This document shows, piece by piece, positions 1 through 6,003 of a stretch of DNA of 6,019 nucleotides; the stretch's first letter is position 1, and every line of letters starts with the position of its first letter. A program made the position numbers and the translations under genes. The notes beneath the pieces were generated by a model that was not told the DNA's origin, did not search any database, and worked only from the letters and a program-made list of their open reading frames with translations. Source of the stretch: Candidatus Woesearchaeota archaeon (GTDB lineage Archaea; Nanobdellota; Nanobdellia; Woesearchaeales; GW2011-AR9); contig JACQNF010000021.1 of assembly GCA_016203215.1 (NCBI GenBank), positions 1 to 6,019 of the forward strand, read 5' to 3'.

Positions 1-28
1 CATTTATATTAATAGAACCTCGACACAG

Positions 29-56
29 ACAAGAGAACTAAAACAAGAGAGATTAT
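29..56 (-). terminator. candidate pyrimidine-rich terminator after taw1
   Basis: Downstream of the taw1 stop (TAA at 73-71) the minus strand carries a pyrimidine-rich stretch with two copies of TCTCTTGT, one at 50-43 and one at 36-29, separated by TTTAGT. Archaeal RNA polymerase often stops at T-rich tracts without a hairpin, so this is the only plausible termination signal in the last 70 bases. The T-runs are short (at most four), which keeps confidence low. Confidence 0.25.
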
Positions 57-70
57 ATGGTTAGTTATGG

Positions 71-1234
71 TTATGGGCCATAAAAATCCAATTCTTGGGT
101 TTTCTCATCAACAAAAGCATACGCTTCAGGATGTTCCTTAAGATATTTCTCTCGTACTTTTTCTGGCATGTTGTCGATCGTCCCTTTACCGCTCAATCCA
201 ACTTGGGGAGTCTTCTTACAATAGTCATCGGACGTAAATTCTACCCCCGAATTGACGAGTTCATGATATTTGGGGAAATCAATCCAGGTGTACCATATCC
301 CTTCTTTTTGATATTTTTTCTTGGCAAACATCACGACTCGGGAGGGGATATGTTCAGAGACAATTTCATAGCCAGGGAGCGACGTGGATAACTCTTTGGA
401 AAAGACAACAATCTCCTCGTGAAGCGGCATGTTTTCTTTCGTCAAGCGCTGGGTTGAGGGACCAACGTGCATGTATGCTTTTACTTCAATGAAATCGGGC
501 ATGCCTTTGAGGATCATCTCTCCGTATTTCTCATGAAGAGAGTCGTTTACGCCTTTAACAATTGTCAGACGAATACATGTCCGCTGTTTCTTCTGGGATA
601 AATACTCCAAGCTCATGTTCAGACGTTCCCAATAATCAGGAAACAATGGCAAGTCAACTTCTTTCAGCAGTTCTTTCTCTGGCGCATCGAGACTGATATA
701 CAGCTGAGTCACCGGATGGAGATCACGGATCTGCTCCGGGTATTGTGCATTCGTAACGAGAAACGTGGAAACACCATTTTTGTTAAAAATATCGAGCAGT
801 TCATTCATCCGCGGATAAATAATCGGCTCACCTGTAAGAGAGAGGGCAACATGTTTTATTTCTTTAGATTTGGCAAAGGCGGTTTTATTTGCTTTTGCCG
901 AGCCGCCAAAACCGACAAGAAGATTGTGGTGCGCTTTGACACTTTCTTGAAAAATAAATTCCGGATCGTCAACCTTCCACTTCCACTCTTTCGAAACCGG
1001 CGCTTTGTAGCCCCTCCAGCAGAAAGTACAGCGGTTGGCGCAGCTGATAGAAGTGGTCATCTGCATACACTGGTTGCTCATGATCCCATAGAATTTGAGC
1101 TTGTAGCAGCCGCCTTCGCCGTTAATCATGTTCTTAGTCCAGCCGCAGGTTTTGACGGCCGAATGGTCGCCGACGATACGATATTGCTGTTTTTCCAGTT
1201 CTGCTTTTGCTGATGGCGTTAACATAAGCGACAT
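71..1234 (-). CDS. taw1: tRNA-Phe 4-demethylwyosine synthase (Taw1/TYW1 family radical SAM enzyme)
   Basis: This enzyme makes 4-demethylwyosine from N1-methylguanosine at position 37 of tRNA-Phe, using pyruvate and S-adenosylmethionine, in the cytoplasm; it is the step that builds the tricyclic ring of wyosine derivatives. The 387-residue frame shows the radical SAM cysteine motif CxxxCxxC at C65, C69 and C72, and three further cysteines (C30, C43, C56) spaced like those holding the second Fe-S cluster in the archaeal family. The motif GGCYKLKFYGI (41-51) contains K45, which aligns by motif with the lysine proposed to bind pyruvate. TGEP at 134-137 is the SAM-contacting strand. Length is normal for the archaeal form, which lacks the flavodoxin domain of eukaryotic TYW1. 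Two starts are possible: ATG at 1234, or Met4 at 1225. A TATA-like box at 1247-1256 is 23 bases before Met4 but only 14 before Met1, and no Shine-Dalgarno sequence precedes either, so leaderless initiation at 1225 (384 aa) is favoured. It appears to be a single-gene unit. Confidence 0.95.
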   Translation of the reverse strand: MSLMLTPSAKAELEKQQYRIVGDHSAVKTCGWTKNMINGEGGCYKLKFYGIMSNQCMQMTTSISCANRCTFCWRGYKAPVSKEWKWKVDDPEFIFQESVKAHHNLLVGFGGSAKANKTAFAKSKEIKHVALSLTGEPIIYPRMNELLDIFNKNGVSTFLVTNAQYPEQIRDLHPVTQLYISLDAPEKELLKEVDLPLFPDYWERLNMSLEYLSQKKQRTCIRLTIVKGVNDSLHEKYGEMILKGMPDFIEVKAYMHVGPSTQRLTKENMPLHEEIVVFSKELSTSLPGYEIVSEHIPSRVVMFAKKKYQKEGIWYTWIDFPKYHELVNSGVEFTSDDYCKKTPQVGLSGKGTIDNMPEKVREKYLKEHPEAYAFVDEKTQELDFYGP

Positions 1235-1246
1235 TAATCCGCGGTT

Positions 1247-1256
1247 TATTTAAATA
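1247..1256 (-). promoter_or_regulatory. TATA-like box of taw1
   Basis: The palindrome TATTTAAATA stands out in a less AT-rich surrounding. Aligned as TATTTAAA (1256-1249) it ends 23 bases before the ATG at 1225, the same gap seen between the ileS box and the ileS ATG. Archaeal TATA boxes usually centre about 25-27 bases before the transcription start, so this predicts a leaderless transcript beginning at or next to Met4. Because the element is palindromic it does not itself fix the direction; the gene position does. No start site has been measured. Confidence 0.6.
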
Positions 1257-1410
1257 CTATTTGGTGACATTGATAGTCTCGCGCAACTTAAGGAGAGCTT
1301 CTATTATCGAATGTGGCAAAGAGAACGGCAGAGAGAACCATTGTGGTATGAAGAAGAGATTGATTGAAGAAACACACATAGTGGGTATTTAGTTCATCGT
1401 TGCGACAGGC

Positions 1411-1430
1411 AAAAACACAATCATCAAAAC
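1411..1430 (-). terminator. candidate T-rich terminator after the VOC gene
   Basis: Directly after the TGA stop of the VOC-domain gene, the minus strand reads GTTTTG and then GTGTTTTT, giving runs of four and five T within 20 bases. No stable hairpin precedes them. This fits a weak archaeal T-tract terminator for the ileS-VOC unit, but the runs are short and the assignment rests only on position and composition. Confidence 0.25.
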
Positions 1431-2087
1431 TCACTCATCCTGATCGATGACAAATTCATTTCCATCCGGATCGCGGATCACGGCATTCCATCCGCCCCAC
1501 GCTTGCTGCACGGGGTTGTGAACAACAGTAACGCCTTTCTCTCGGACAATATCAATAAATGCTTTAATATCGTCCACGCCGATGATCGCGGAAACTCTTA
1601 CGCCGGTAGGAATATCTTGAAAACCGAGAGGGCGTTCCAGACTATGCTTCTCGATTAAGAAAGAGGCATCGCCTAACTTCATCTCACAAAAATACGGCAG
1701 CTTCAGCGTCACGAGCTCCATTCCAAAGACATCTGCATACCAAATTCTTGCGCTCTCAACATCACGCACACCAATAATGTTTGCGGACAAAAAGGGCTTT
1801 GAGGGATTACGTCCCCCCGTAATATTTTCTTCTTTCCAAAACTCTTTTTTTCCTTGTCTTGTTTCATGAAACCGTGCGCAATTTTCCAGAAACTCTTCTC
1901 GCGGCGGCAAGGTCGTGTCTGCCGGTAACTTCTCGGGGAGAAGATCGTATAACCGCAGATCATCAAGCCAACAGCGGCCATGGCCTTTCTCATCACGATG
2001 CTCCCGGATACCTTGCCGTAAACGAAGAAGTTCCGCTTTGAGCTTAACGGGGTCCAGGGTAAGAAGATCATTATCAAAGGGATTCAT
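1431..2087 (-). CDS. VOC (glyoxalase/bleomycin resistance) protein with an HRDxxGxxRCWxDD N-terminal module
   Basis: The 218-residue product has two parts. Residues about 10-80 form a mostly helical module with the pattern HRDEKGHGRCWLDD (30-43), LYDLLPE (46-52) and CARFHETR (70-77). From memory this resembles small uncharacterised prokaryotic proteins of the HRDxxGxxRCWxDDxxLYxLLP type. Residues about 98-218 form a vicinal-oxygen-chelate domain: strand then VRDVESARIWYADVFGMELV (107-126), and near the C-terminus RDPDGNEFVI (205-214), the usual closing motif. The positions where metal-binding members carry His and Glu appear to be Ala102 and Val213, so a metal-independent binding role is possible; substrate cannot be named. 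The start at 2087 is supported by AAGGTG at 2098-2093, five bases upstream. The gene begins 16 bases after the ileS stop and is probably co-transcribed with it. Confidence is high for the VOC domain and low for any specific activity. Confidence 0.87.
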   Translation of the reverse strand: MNPFDNDLLTLDPVKLKAELLRLRQGIREHRDEKGHGRCWLDDLRLYDLLPEKLPADTTLPPREEFLENCARFHETRQGKKEFWKEENITGGRNPSKPFLSANIIGVRDVESARIWYADVFGMELVTLKLPYFCEMKLGDASFLIEKHSLERPLGFQDIPTGVRVSAIIGVDDIKAFIDIVREKGVTVVHNPVQQAWGGWNAVIRDPDGNEFVIDQDE

Positions 2088-2092
2088 AAAAA

Positions 2093-2098
2093 CACCTT
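2093..2098 (-). promoter_or_regulatory. Shine-Dalgarno sequence of the VOC gene
   Basis: AAGGTG, in the longer context GGAAGGTG, lies five bases (all T) before the ATG at 2087 and matches the 3' end of 16S rRNA. It sits in the 16-base gap after ileS, which supports translation from a joint transcript. It contrasts with ileS and taw1, the genes with promoters of their own, which have TATA boxes but no usable Shine-Dalgarno sequence. Confidence 0.7.
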
Positions 2099-2103
2099 CC
2101 AGG

Positions 2104-5100
2104 TTATACTTTCCTTAACCATATCTTCATTTTTTCGGTCTTGACGGAAAAATCATGAATAAATTCATAGGTTTTGACTGGATCAGCAGTGACAATATCA
2201 AATGCCACAGCACCCACTTTTTCCTCGATATCGGCAGTCCACGGTTTCAAAGAAGATTGCAGTTCTTTGCGTACGGATAATACAAGTTCGATCTCATCGC
2301 TCTTCTGCAAGCCAGCATTTTTCCGCGCATTTTGAATCACCCGAGTGATCTCTCGCGCAAATCCTTCTGCCTCTAATGCAGGAGTCCGTTCCGTGTTGAC
2401 ATAGACTAAACCAACGTTGCTCTCCGCTGCGACATACGGCTCGGGAACAGAGGTTTCGATAGAGACCATTTCTCGTGTCACCCTCACTTCCTGCGAATCG
2501 ACGGTGAAGACGTATACTCCCTCTTTTTCGAGATGCTTCAAAATCGTTTCGGGACTCTCAACGGTAAGGCGAGTGATAATTCCCGTGGACAACTTTCCAT
2601 AAGCTGGTCCAATTTTTGCGTACTCCGGCTTTACTTTCTGCTTCATTCCTCGCACAGCAGTTGCAGTACGAACAACTTTTGCATTAAGCTGCGATCTCAA
2701 AATATTTTGCAATGATTCGACAACATGCTTTATTTCTTTCTGCTCACTGCCAATGATCATTTCGCTCACTGGCCAGCGCAAACTTAACTTTGCCTTTTCT
2801 CGCGCCGCCAAGCCGGCAGTAATAATGCTTTGTACAATATCAAACTGCCCTTCCAAAACAGGGTCAATCACAGCCTCGTCTACTGCTGGCCAAGAATAAT
2901 GGGTGATACTCTCTTCCTTCAACTTGAAAGCCTCTTTCAAATTGAGAAAAATCGCCTCCGAGATGAACGGAACAACAGGATGACATAATTGAAGGCATTC
3001 CAGCAAAACGTGGCCAAGTGTATAAGCGCAGACTTCACGTTCATCTGCCGTCCCGATGGAACTTTTATCTCGCACCATTTGGACGTAGGTTCTGCTCACA
3101 TCGAGAAACAGATTCTCTAACGGAGCAACAACTTCATCGAGACGATACGATTCCATCAATTCCGTAACCGTCTTTGTCGTGCTGTGTAAACGGGAGAAAA
3201 TATATTTTTCCTCCGGACCGAAATCTTTGATTTTCTTCGCTGACTTCTGAGCAAACGGATTGTATTTCATTTCCTCGGCAAGGTTCAGCAGCAATTTATG
3301 AAGATTCCATAAGATAGACAGGTTACGCTGCTTGACAACGCATTCTTCCCAGCTAAAGTTGATATCCTCTCCGGCGTTCGTCTGACAGGTGTAATACCGT
3401 AGGACATCTGCACCGTACTTGTCGATGACTTCGTACGGCGAAATGATATTACCGATTGATTTTGACATCTTCACCCCGTTAACATCCGTCACGAAGCCAT
3501 GCATGTACACTGCTTTAAACGATGGCCGATCAAATGCCAAGAACGAGGCAACCATCAAGAGGTTATACCAACCACGAATCTGGTCTTTTCCTTCGAGGAT
3601 GAAGTCCGCAGGGAACAGCCGGTTAAATGTAGCTTCGTTACGAGGGTAATCAAGACAGTTCCACGAGACAGTTCCCGCATCAATCCACACATCAAGGATG
3701 TCCGGCACACGCGTATAGAGCTTGCCATTTCGCGTGATGGTAATCTCATCGATCTGTGGGATATGCATCTCTTTCACTTTCTGCCCCGACAACTGCTCAA
3801 GCTCAGCAACGCTTCCCACGACGATGACATCTCCATCTTCCGCTTGCCAGATCGGCACAGGCGTTCCCCAGTAACGCTGTTTGGTGATGGAATTATCACG
3901 AAGATTATCAAGCCACGAATTAAATGCATTCTTGCCGCTTTGCGGATGCCAGGAGATTCCTGCATTTGCCGCAAGCATCTTCTCTTTGAGATCTTCAACC
4001 TTAAAGAACCATTGTTTTGTCGTCCGGAAGATCACCGGCTCATGGCTGCGTTCACCATAGGGATAGTCATGCACGTATGCTTCCTTGGCGATTAGCGCGC
4101 CTGCATCCTTGATCGCCGCAATAAATTTGGAGTCATCTGCCTTCGCCTTCCAACCGCTGAACGGACCAAAATTGGCGAAAAAACCAGCCTCATTGACGCA
4201 GTTGAACGGAGGAAGATGATAGAGATGACCAACCTCGTAATCCTCCGGCCCGCATCCGGGAGCACAGTGAACAATGCCCGTTCCTGCAGAATCATCGACA
4301 TACTCGCTGCTCAAGAGAACGGAGAATAACCGAGAGTTATGCTGTAGCTCTAAAGGTAGATACTGCCGGATAGGGAGGGGGTGGATATATTTTCTTCCTT
4401 CCAATTTTTTTCCTTTGTACTCTTTGACCACCACAACGGTATCAATCCCTGCTTTCAGTAATACTGCTTTAGCAAGCGATTTTGCGACAATCCAATTTTC
4501 CGCACCAGCACGGGCTTCAACATAGTCCAATTCAGGATTGACCATCACTGCTAAATTGAGAGGGATAGTCCACGGTGTCGTGGTCCAGACGACGAAAAAA
4601 GTCTGAGGGTGCATCGCATCACGAAATTTAACGTAGATGGAAGTATCTTTGATAGATTTGTATTCGAGCTCATGTTTCGCGACAGCCGTTTGTGTCGCGG
4701 CATCCCAGTGCATCGTCCGCAGACCTTGATAAAGGCGGTTTTTCTCGTAGGCTTTCTTGATCAGCCACCATTCTGCATCCATGAATTCTCGCGTGATCGG
4801 CTGGTAGGGATTTGAAAAATCAAGTGTCGAGCCAAGACGGATAAAATCCTCGTTCATCTTCTCCATCATTTCTTGACAGAATTTCTTGCACTCTTGAGTG
4901 AACTTCTTCACGCCAAACTGTTCGATCTCCTCTTTGTTTTTAAGATTCAACCGTGCCATCGTTTTCTGTTCTGTCGGCAGACCATGCATGTCATAGCCCA
5001 TTCGATCCCAGACATCAAAACCACGCATCCGCTTGTATCGAAGAACAAGATCCTTGAGCGCCATATTCCACGCATGGCCTAGATGGATGTGGCCTGAAGT

Positions 5101-5238
5101 GTACGGAGGGCCTTCCAGAAAATAGAATGTTGGACTTTTCTTGTTGTGCTTGCGCAGTTTCTCGAGGATTTTGTTTTTCTTCCAGAACGAGAGAATTTCG
5201 GTCTCTAACTCTTGGGGAGTATACTGCTCAAATCTCAT
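2104..5238 (-). CDS. ileS: isoleucyl-tRNA synthetase
   Basis: This cytoplasmic class I synthetase activates isoleucine with ATP and charges tRNA-Ile. The 1044 residues match the usual archaeal length. In order: GPPYTSGHIHLGH (43-55) with the HIGH-type signature HLGH at 52-55; GYDMHGLPTE (81-90) of the nucleotide fold; the CP1 editing insertion with WTTTPWT (218-224) and HCAPGCGPEDYEVG (324-337), where H324 and D333 correspond to the conserved editing-site His and Asp; then GVKMSKSIGN, with KMSKS at 590-594, followed by the helical anticodon-binding region and a C-terminal extension. The region after the first catalytic half, where many relatives have a zinc-binding cysteine pair, reads HWDAATQTAVA (177-187) without cysteines. 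The ATG at 5238 follows a TATA-like box by 23 bases; AGGT abuts the ATG and is too close to act as a ribosome binding site, so translation is probably leaderless. ValRS and LeuRS were considered, but the motif set fits IleRS best. It likely heads a unit with the VOC gene. Confidence 0.97.
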   Translation of the reverse strand: MRFEQYTPQELETEILSFWKKNKILEKLRKHNKKSPTFYFLEGPPYTSGHIHLGHAWNMALKDLVLRYKRMRGFDVWDRMGYDMHGLPTEQKTMARLNLKNKEEIEQFGVKKFTQECKKFCQEMMEKMNEDFIRLGSTLDFSNPYQPITREFMDAEWWLIKKAYEKNRLYQGLRTMHWDAATQTAVAKHELEYKSIKDTSIYVKFRDAMHPQTFFVVWTTTPWTIPLNLAVMVNPELDYVEARAGAENWIVAKSLAKAVLLKAGIDTVVVVKEYKGKKLEGRKYIHPLPIRQYLPLELQHNSRLFSVLLSSEYVDDSAGTGIVHCAPGCGPEDYEVGHLYHLPPFNCVNEAGFFANFGPFSGWKAKADDSKFIAAIKDAGALIAKEAYVHDYPYGERSHEPVIFRTTKQWFFKVEDLKEKMLAANAGISWHPQSGKNAFNSWLDNLRDNSITKQRYWGTPVPIWQAEDGDVIVVGSVAELEQLSGQKVKEMHIPQIDEITITRNGKLYTRVPDILDVWIDAGTVSWNCLDYPRNEATFNRLFPADFILEGKDQIRGWYNLLMVASFLAFDRPSFKAVYMHGFVTDVNGVKMSKSIGNIISPYEVIDKYGADVLRYYTCQTNAGEDINFSWEECVVKQRNLSILWNLHKLLLNLAEEMKYNPFAQKSAKKIKDFGPEEKYIFSRLHSTTKTVTELMESYRLDEVVAPLENLFLDVSRTYVQMVRDKSSIGTADEREVCAYTLGHVLLECLQLCHPVVPFISEAIFLNLKEAFKLKEESITHYSWPAVDEAVIDPVLEGQFDIVQSIITAGLAAREKAKLSLRWPVSEMIIGSEQKEIKHVVESLQNILRSQLNAKVVRTATAVRGMKQKVKPEYAKIGPAYGKLSTGIITRLTVESPETILKHLEKEGVYVFTVDSQEVRVTREMVSIETSVPEPYVAAESNVGLVYVNTERTPALEAEGFAREITRVIQNARKNAGLQKSDEIELVLSVRKELQSSLKPWTADIEEKVGAVAFDIVTADPVKTYEFIHDFSVKTEKMKIWLRKV

Positions 5239-5261
5239 ACCTGTGTGAGAATCAGCGGTTG

Positions 5262-5269
5262 TTTAAAAA
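5262..5269 (-). promoter_or_regulatory. TATA-like box of ileS
   Basis: TTTTTAAA on the minus strand ends 23 bases before the ileS ATG (5238), placing the expected transcription start at or one to two bases before the start codon. The identical octamer precedes the 90-codon gene at 5960-5953. Together with the absence of a usable Shine-Dalgarno sequence, this points to a leaderless ileS messenger with its own promoter in the 120-base gap. Confidence 0.6.
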
Positions 5270-5315
5270 GATTCTGGCGACGGGTTTGTATTTAGTTCGC
5301 TATCACGGTAGACAA

Positions 5316-5328
5316 GGCCAAAGTGGCC
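5316..5328. other. small inverted repeat between the lipoprotein gene and ileS
   Basis: GGCCA and TGGCC form a perfect 5-bp stem around a 3-base loop. It sits 30 bases after the lipoprotein stop and about 46 bases before the ileS TATA-like box. No T-run follows it on the minus strand, so it is not a standard terminator; it could be a weak termination aid, a regulator binding site or chance. Confidence 0.3.
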
Positions 5329-5358
5329 ACATCTGCCAAGCAATTCAAACAGAGAAGT

Positions 5359-5661
5359 TCACTTGCTTAATGGTTTTTCTCCATCTTCGACGAAAGCACA
5401 GGCTCCTCGGTTAAATGAATACGGAGAATCACAAGATAAGTAAAGACCACGACTAAACACATCTACTTCTCCAATCAGTTGATCGCCACGATAGATGGAA
5501 ACTAAACAACTATTCGTAGCCATAAATCTCTGGTTAACACTTGTTCTCAGCGTGAGGTCGCCATTACGACATTCATCACGAGGGATAATCTTATTCTCAT
5601 CACACCCGCTCAAAAGACCGACTAAACCAAGAGCACTAATGTATGTTTTCATCGTTGTCAT
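5359..5661 (-). CDS. putative small lipoprotein of unknown function
   Basis: The 100-residue product is not recognised. It begins with a short N-terminus carrying one lysine (K5), a hydrophobic stretch (about 7-17) and LSGC at 17-20, a good lipobox, so it is predicted to be processed at C20, lipid-anchored and exposed outside the cytoplasmic membrane. The mature part (about 80 residues) has four cysteines (C31, C52, C77, C88), enough for two disulphides, and alternates polar and hydrophobic residues as in a small beta-rich domain (for example LVSIYRGDQLIGEVDVF, 53-69). The ATG at 5661 is preferred over Met4 because GAGGGGGG lies eight bases before it. The gene starts three bases after the stop of the upstream orphan gene, so the two are almost certainly one transcript and likely translationally coupled. 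A signal-anchored form that is not lipidated is the main alternative. Confidence 0.72.
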   Translation of the reverse strand: MTTMKTYISALGLVGLLSGCDENKIIPRDECRNGDLTLRTSVNQRFMATNSCLVSIYRGDQLIGEVDVFSRGLYLSCDSPYSFNRGACAFVEDGEKPLSK

Positions 5662-5664
5662 GCT

Positions 5665-5937
5665 TCATTCCCCCCTCTCTTTCTTGATCGTTTTCTCAAA
5701 TTCTTCTGTAGATTTTATCAAGAGATATAACCTTATTGCTTCTTGAGCAGACAAATCTGCCGAAGAATGTTCCAGAGAATACTCCGGATAAAAATAAACT
5801 TCAGAACCGCTCGAGGACATGGTTTCTAAACCGAGGACATAGCGCGGCTCACGATGCCGAGCTGTGCCAAGAATCCCAAGATAGACCGCTTCGCCAATTT
5901 CTTTCTTGACAAAAAAGTCGATTGCCATTTTCTTCAT
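5665..5937 (-). CDS. small orphan protein of unknown function
   Basis: The 90-residue product is not recognised. It has no signal peptide, membrane segment or cysteine, so it is probably cytoplasmic. Residues about 5-35 look like short strands (MAIDFFVKK, then AVYLGILGTA), a middle part rich in Ser, Glu and Tyr follows (about 40-60), and residues 63-90 look helical and charged (AQEAIRLYLLIKSTEEFEKTIKK). Two starts are possible, ATG at 5937 or Met4 at 5928. A TATA-like TTTTTAAA at 5960-5953 is 24 bases before Met4 and 15 before Met1, so leaderless initiation at 5928 (87 aa) is favoured. A perfect GGAGGT at 5970-5965 is 27 bases before Met1 and has no start codon at useful range. It forms a two-gene unit with the downstream lipoprotein gene. 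That it is a real gene is supported by this tight spacing, the promoter and the downstream binding site. Confidence 0.68.
   Translation of the reverse strand: MKKMAIDFFVKKEIGEAVYLGILGTARHREPRYVLGLETMSSSGSEVYFYPEYSLEHSSADLSAQEAIRLYLLIKSTEEFEKTIKKERGE
5670..5677 (-). promoter_or_regulatory. ribosome binding site of the lipoprotein gene, inside the upstream gene
   Basis: GAGGGGGG, ending eight bases before the ATG at 5661, is purine-rich and well spaced. It overlaps the last codons of the upstream 90-codon gene (encoding ERGE), whose TGA is at 5667-5665. It decides in favour of the first ATG over Met4, for which the gap would be 17 bases, and suggests that ribosomes finishing the first gene assist initiation of the second. 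Confidence 0.65.
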
Positions 5938-5952
5938 TAAAATGAAGAGTGA

Positions 5953-5960
5953 TTTAAAAA
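5953..5960 (-). promoter_or_regulatory. TATA-like box of the orphan-lipoprotein unit
   Basis: TTTTTAAA, identical to the ileS box, ends 24 bases before the in-frame Met4 ATG at 5928. The purine-rich GGAGGT just upstream (5970-5965) is where a TFB recognition element would lie, although I cannot show that it acts as one. The box predicts a transcript start near 5929, downstream of the first ATG of the open frame. Confidence 0.5.
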
Positions 5961-5970
5961 TAATACCTCC

Positions 5971-6003
5971 AAAAAATCTCTACAGACACTGCACTACCGT
6001 GTC
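5971..6003 (-). terminator. candidate terminator of an unseen upstream gene
   Basis: On the minus strand GACAC (6003-5999) can pair with GTGTC (5989-5985) around a 9-base loop, and a run of six T follows at 5976-5971. The run is eight bases past the stem, further than in a classic intrinsic terminator, but T-runs alone can suffice in archaea. One minus-strand frame entering at the window edge stops with TGA at 6004-6002, just before the hairpin; other frames cannot be excluded. Confidence 0.3.

Noticed and set aside
1..3. ATG on the minus strand at the window edge, with GAGG upstream at 20-17
   Set aside because: Only one codon is inside the window and the spacing is long, so a downstream gene start cannot be supported.
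716..1213. 165-codon open frame on the plus strand
   Set aside because: It is antisense to the cysteine motifs of taw1, which are clearly the coding frame; its translation is low in complexity and has no family resemblance.
1311..1367. 18-codon plus-strand open frame in the gap between taw1 and the VOC gene, with GGAG at 1292-1295
   Set aside because: The GGAG is 15 bases from the ATG, too far for normal use, and the peptide is Arg/Glu-rich with no support. The palindromic TATA box at 1247-1256 could in principle fire this way, but nothing else favours it.
1400..1430. Possible C/D box guide RNA on the minus strand (TGATGA near 1424-1419)
   Set aside because: A C-like box is present, but no CTGA D box follows at the right distance, so the required box set is incomplete.
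1709..2077. 122-codon minus-strand frame overlapping the VOC gene
   Set aside because: It is an alternative frame of the same strand inside the VOC gene, whose frame has recognisable domains and a Shine-Dalgarno sequence; this one has neither.
3499..4095. 198-codon open frame on the plus strand
   Set aside because: It lies fully antisense to the catalytic and editing region of ileS, shows no recognisable domain, and is explained by codon bias of the real gene. The other plus-strand frames inside ileS, VOC and taw1 are rejected for the same reason.
1385..5298. 11-base match GTATTTAGTTC shared by two intergenic gaps (1385-1395 and 5288-5298)
   Set aside because: A window of 6 kb is expected to contain a few 11-base matches by chance alone, and AT-rich gaps favour them. 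The flanks do not match.
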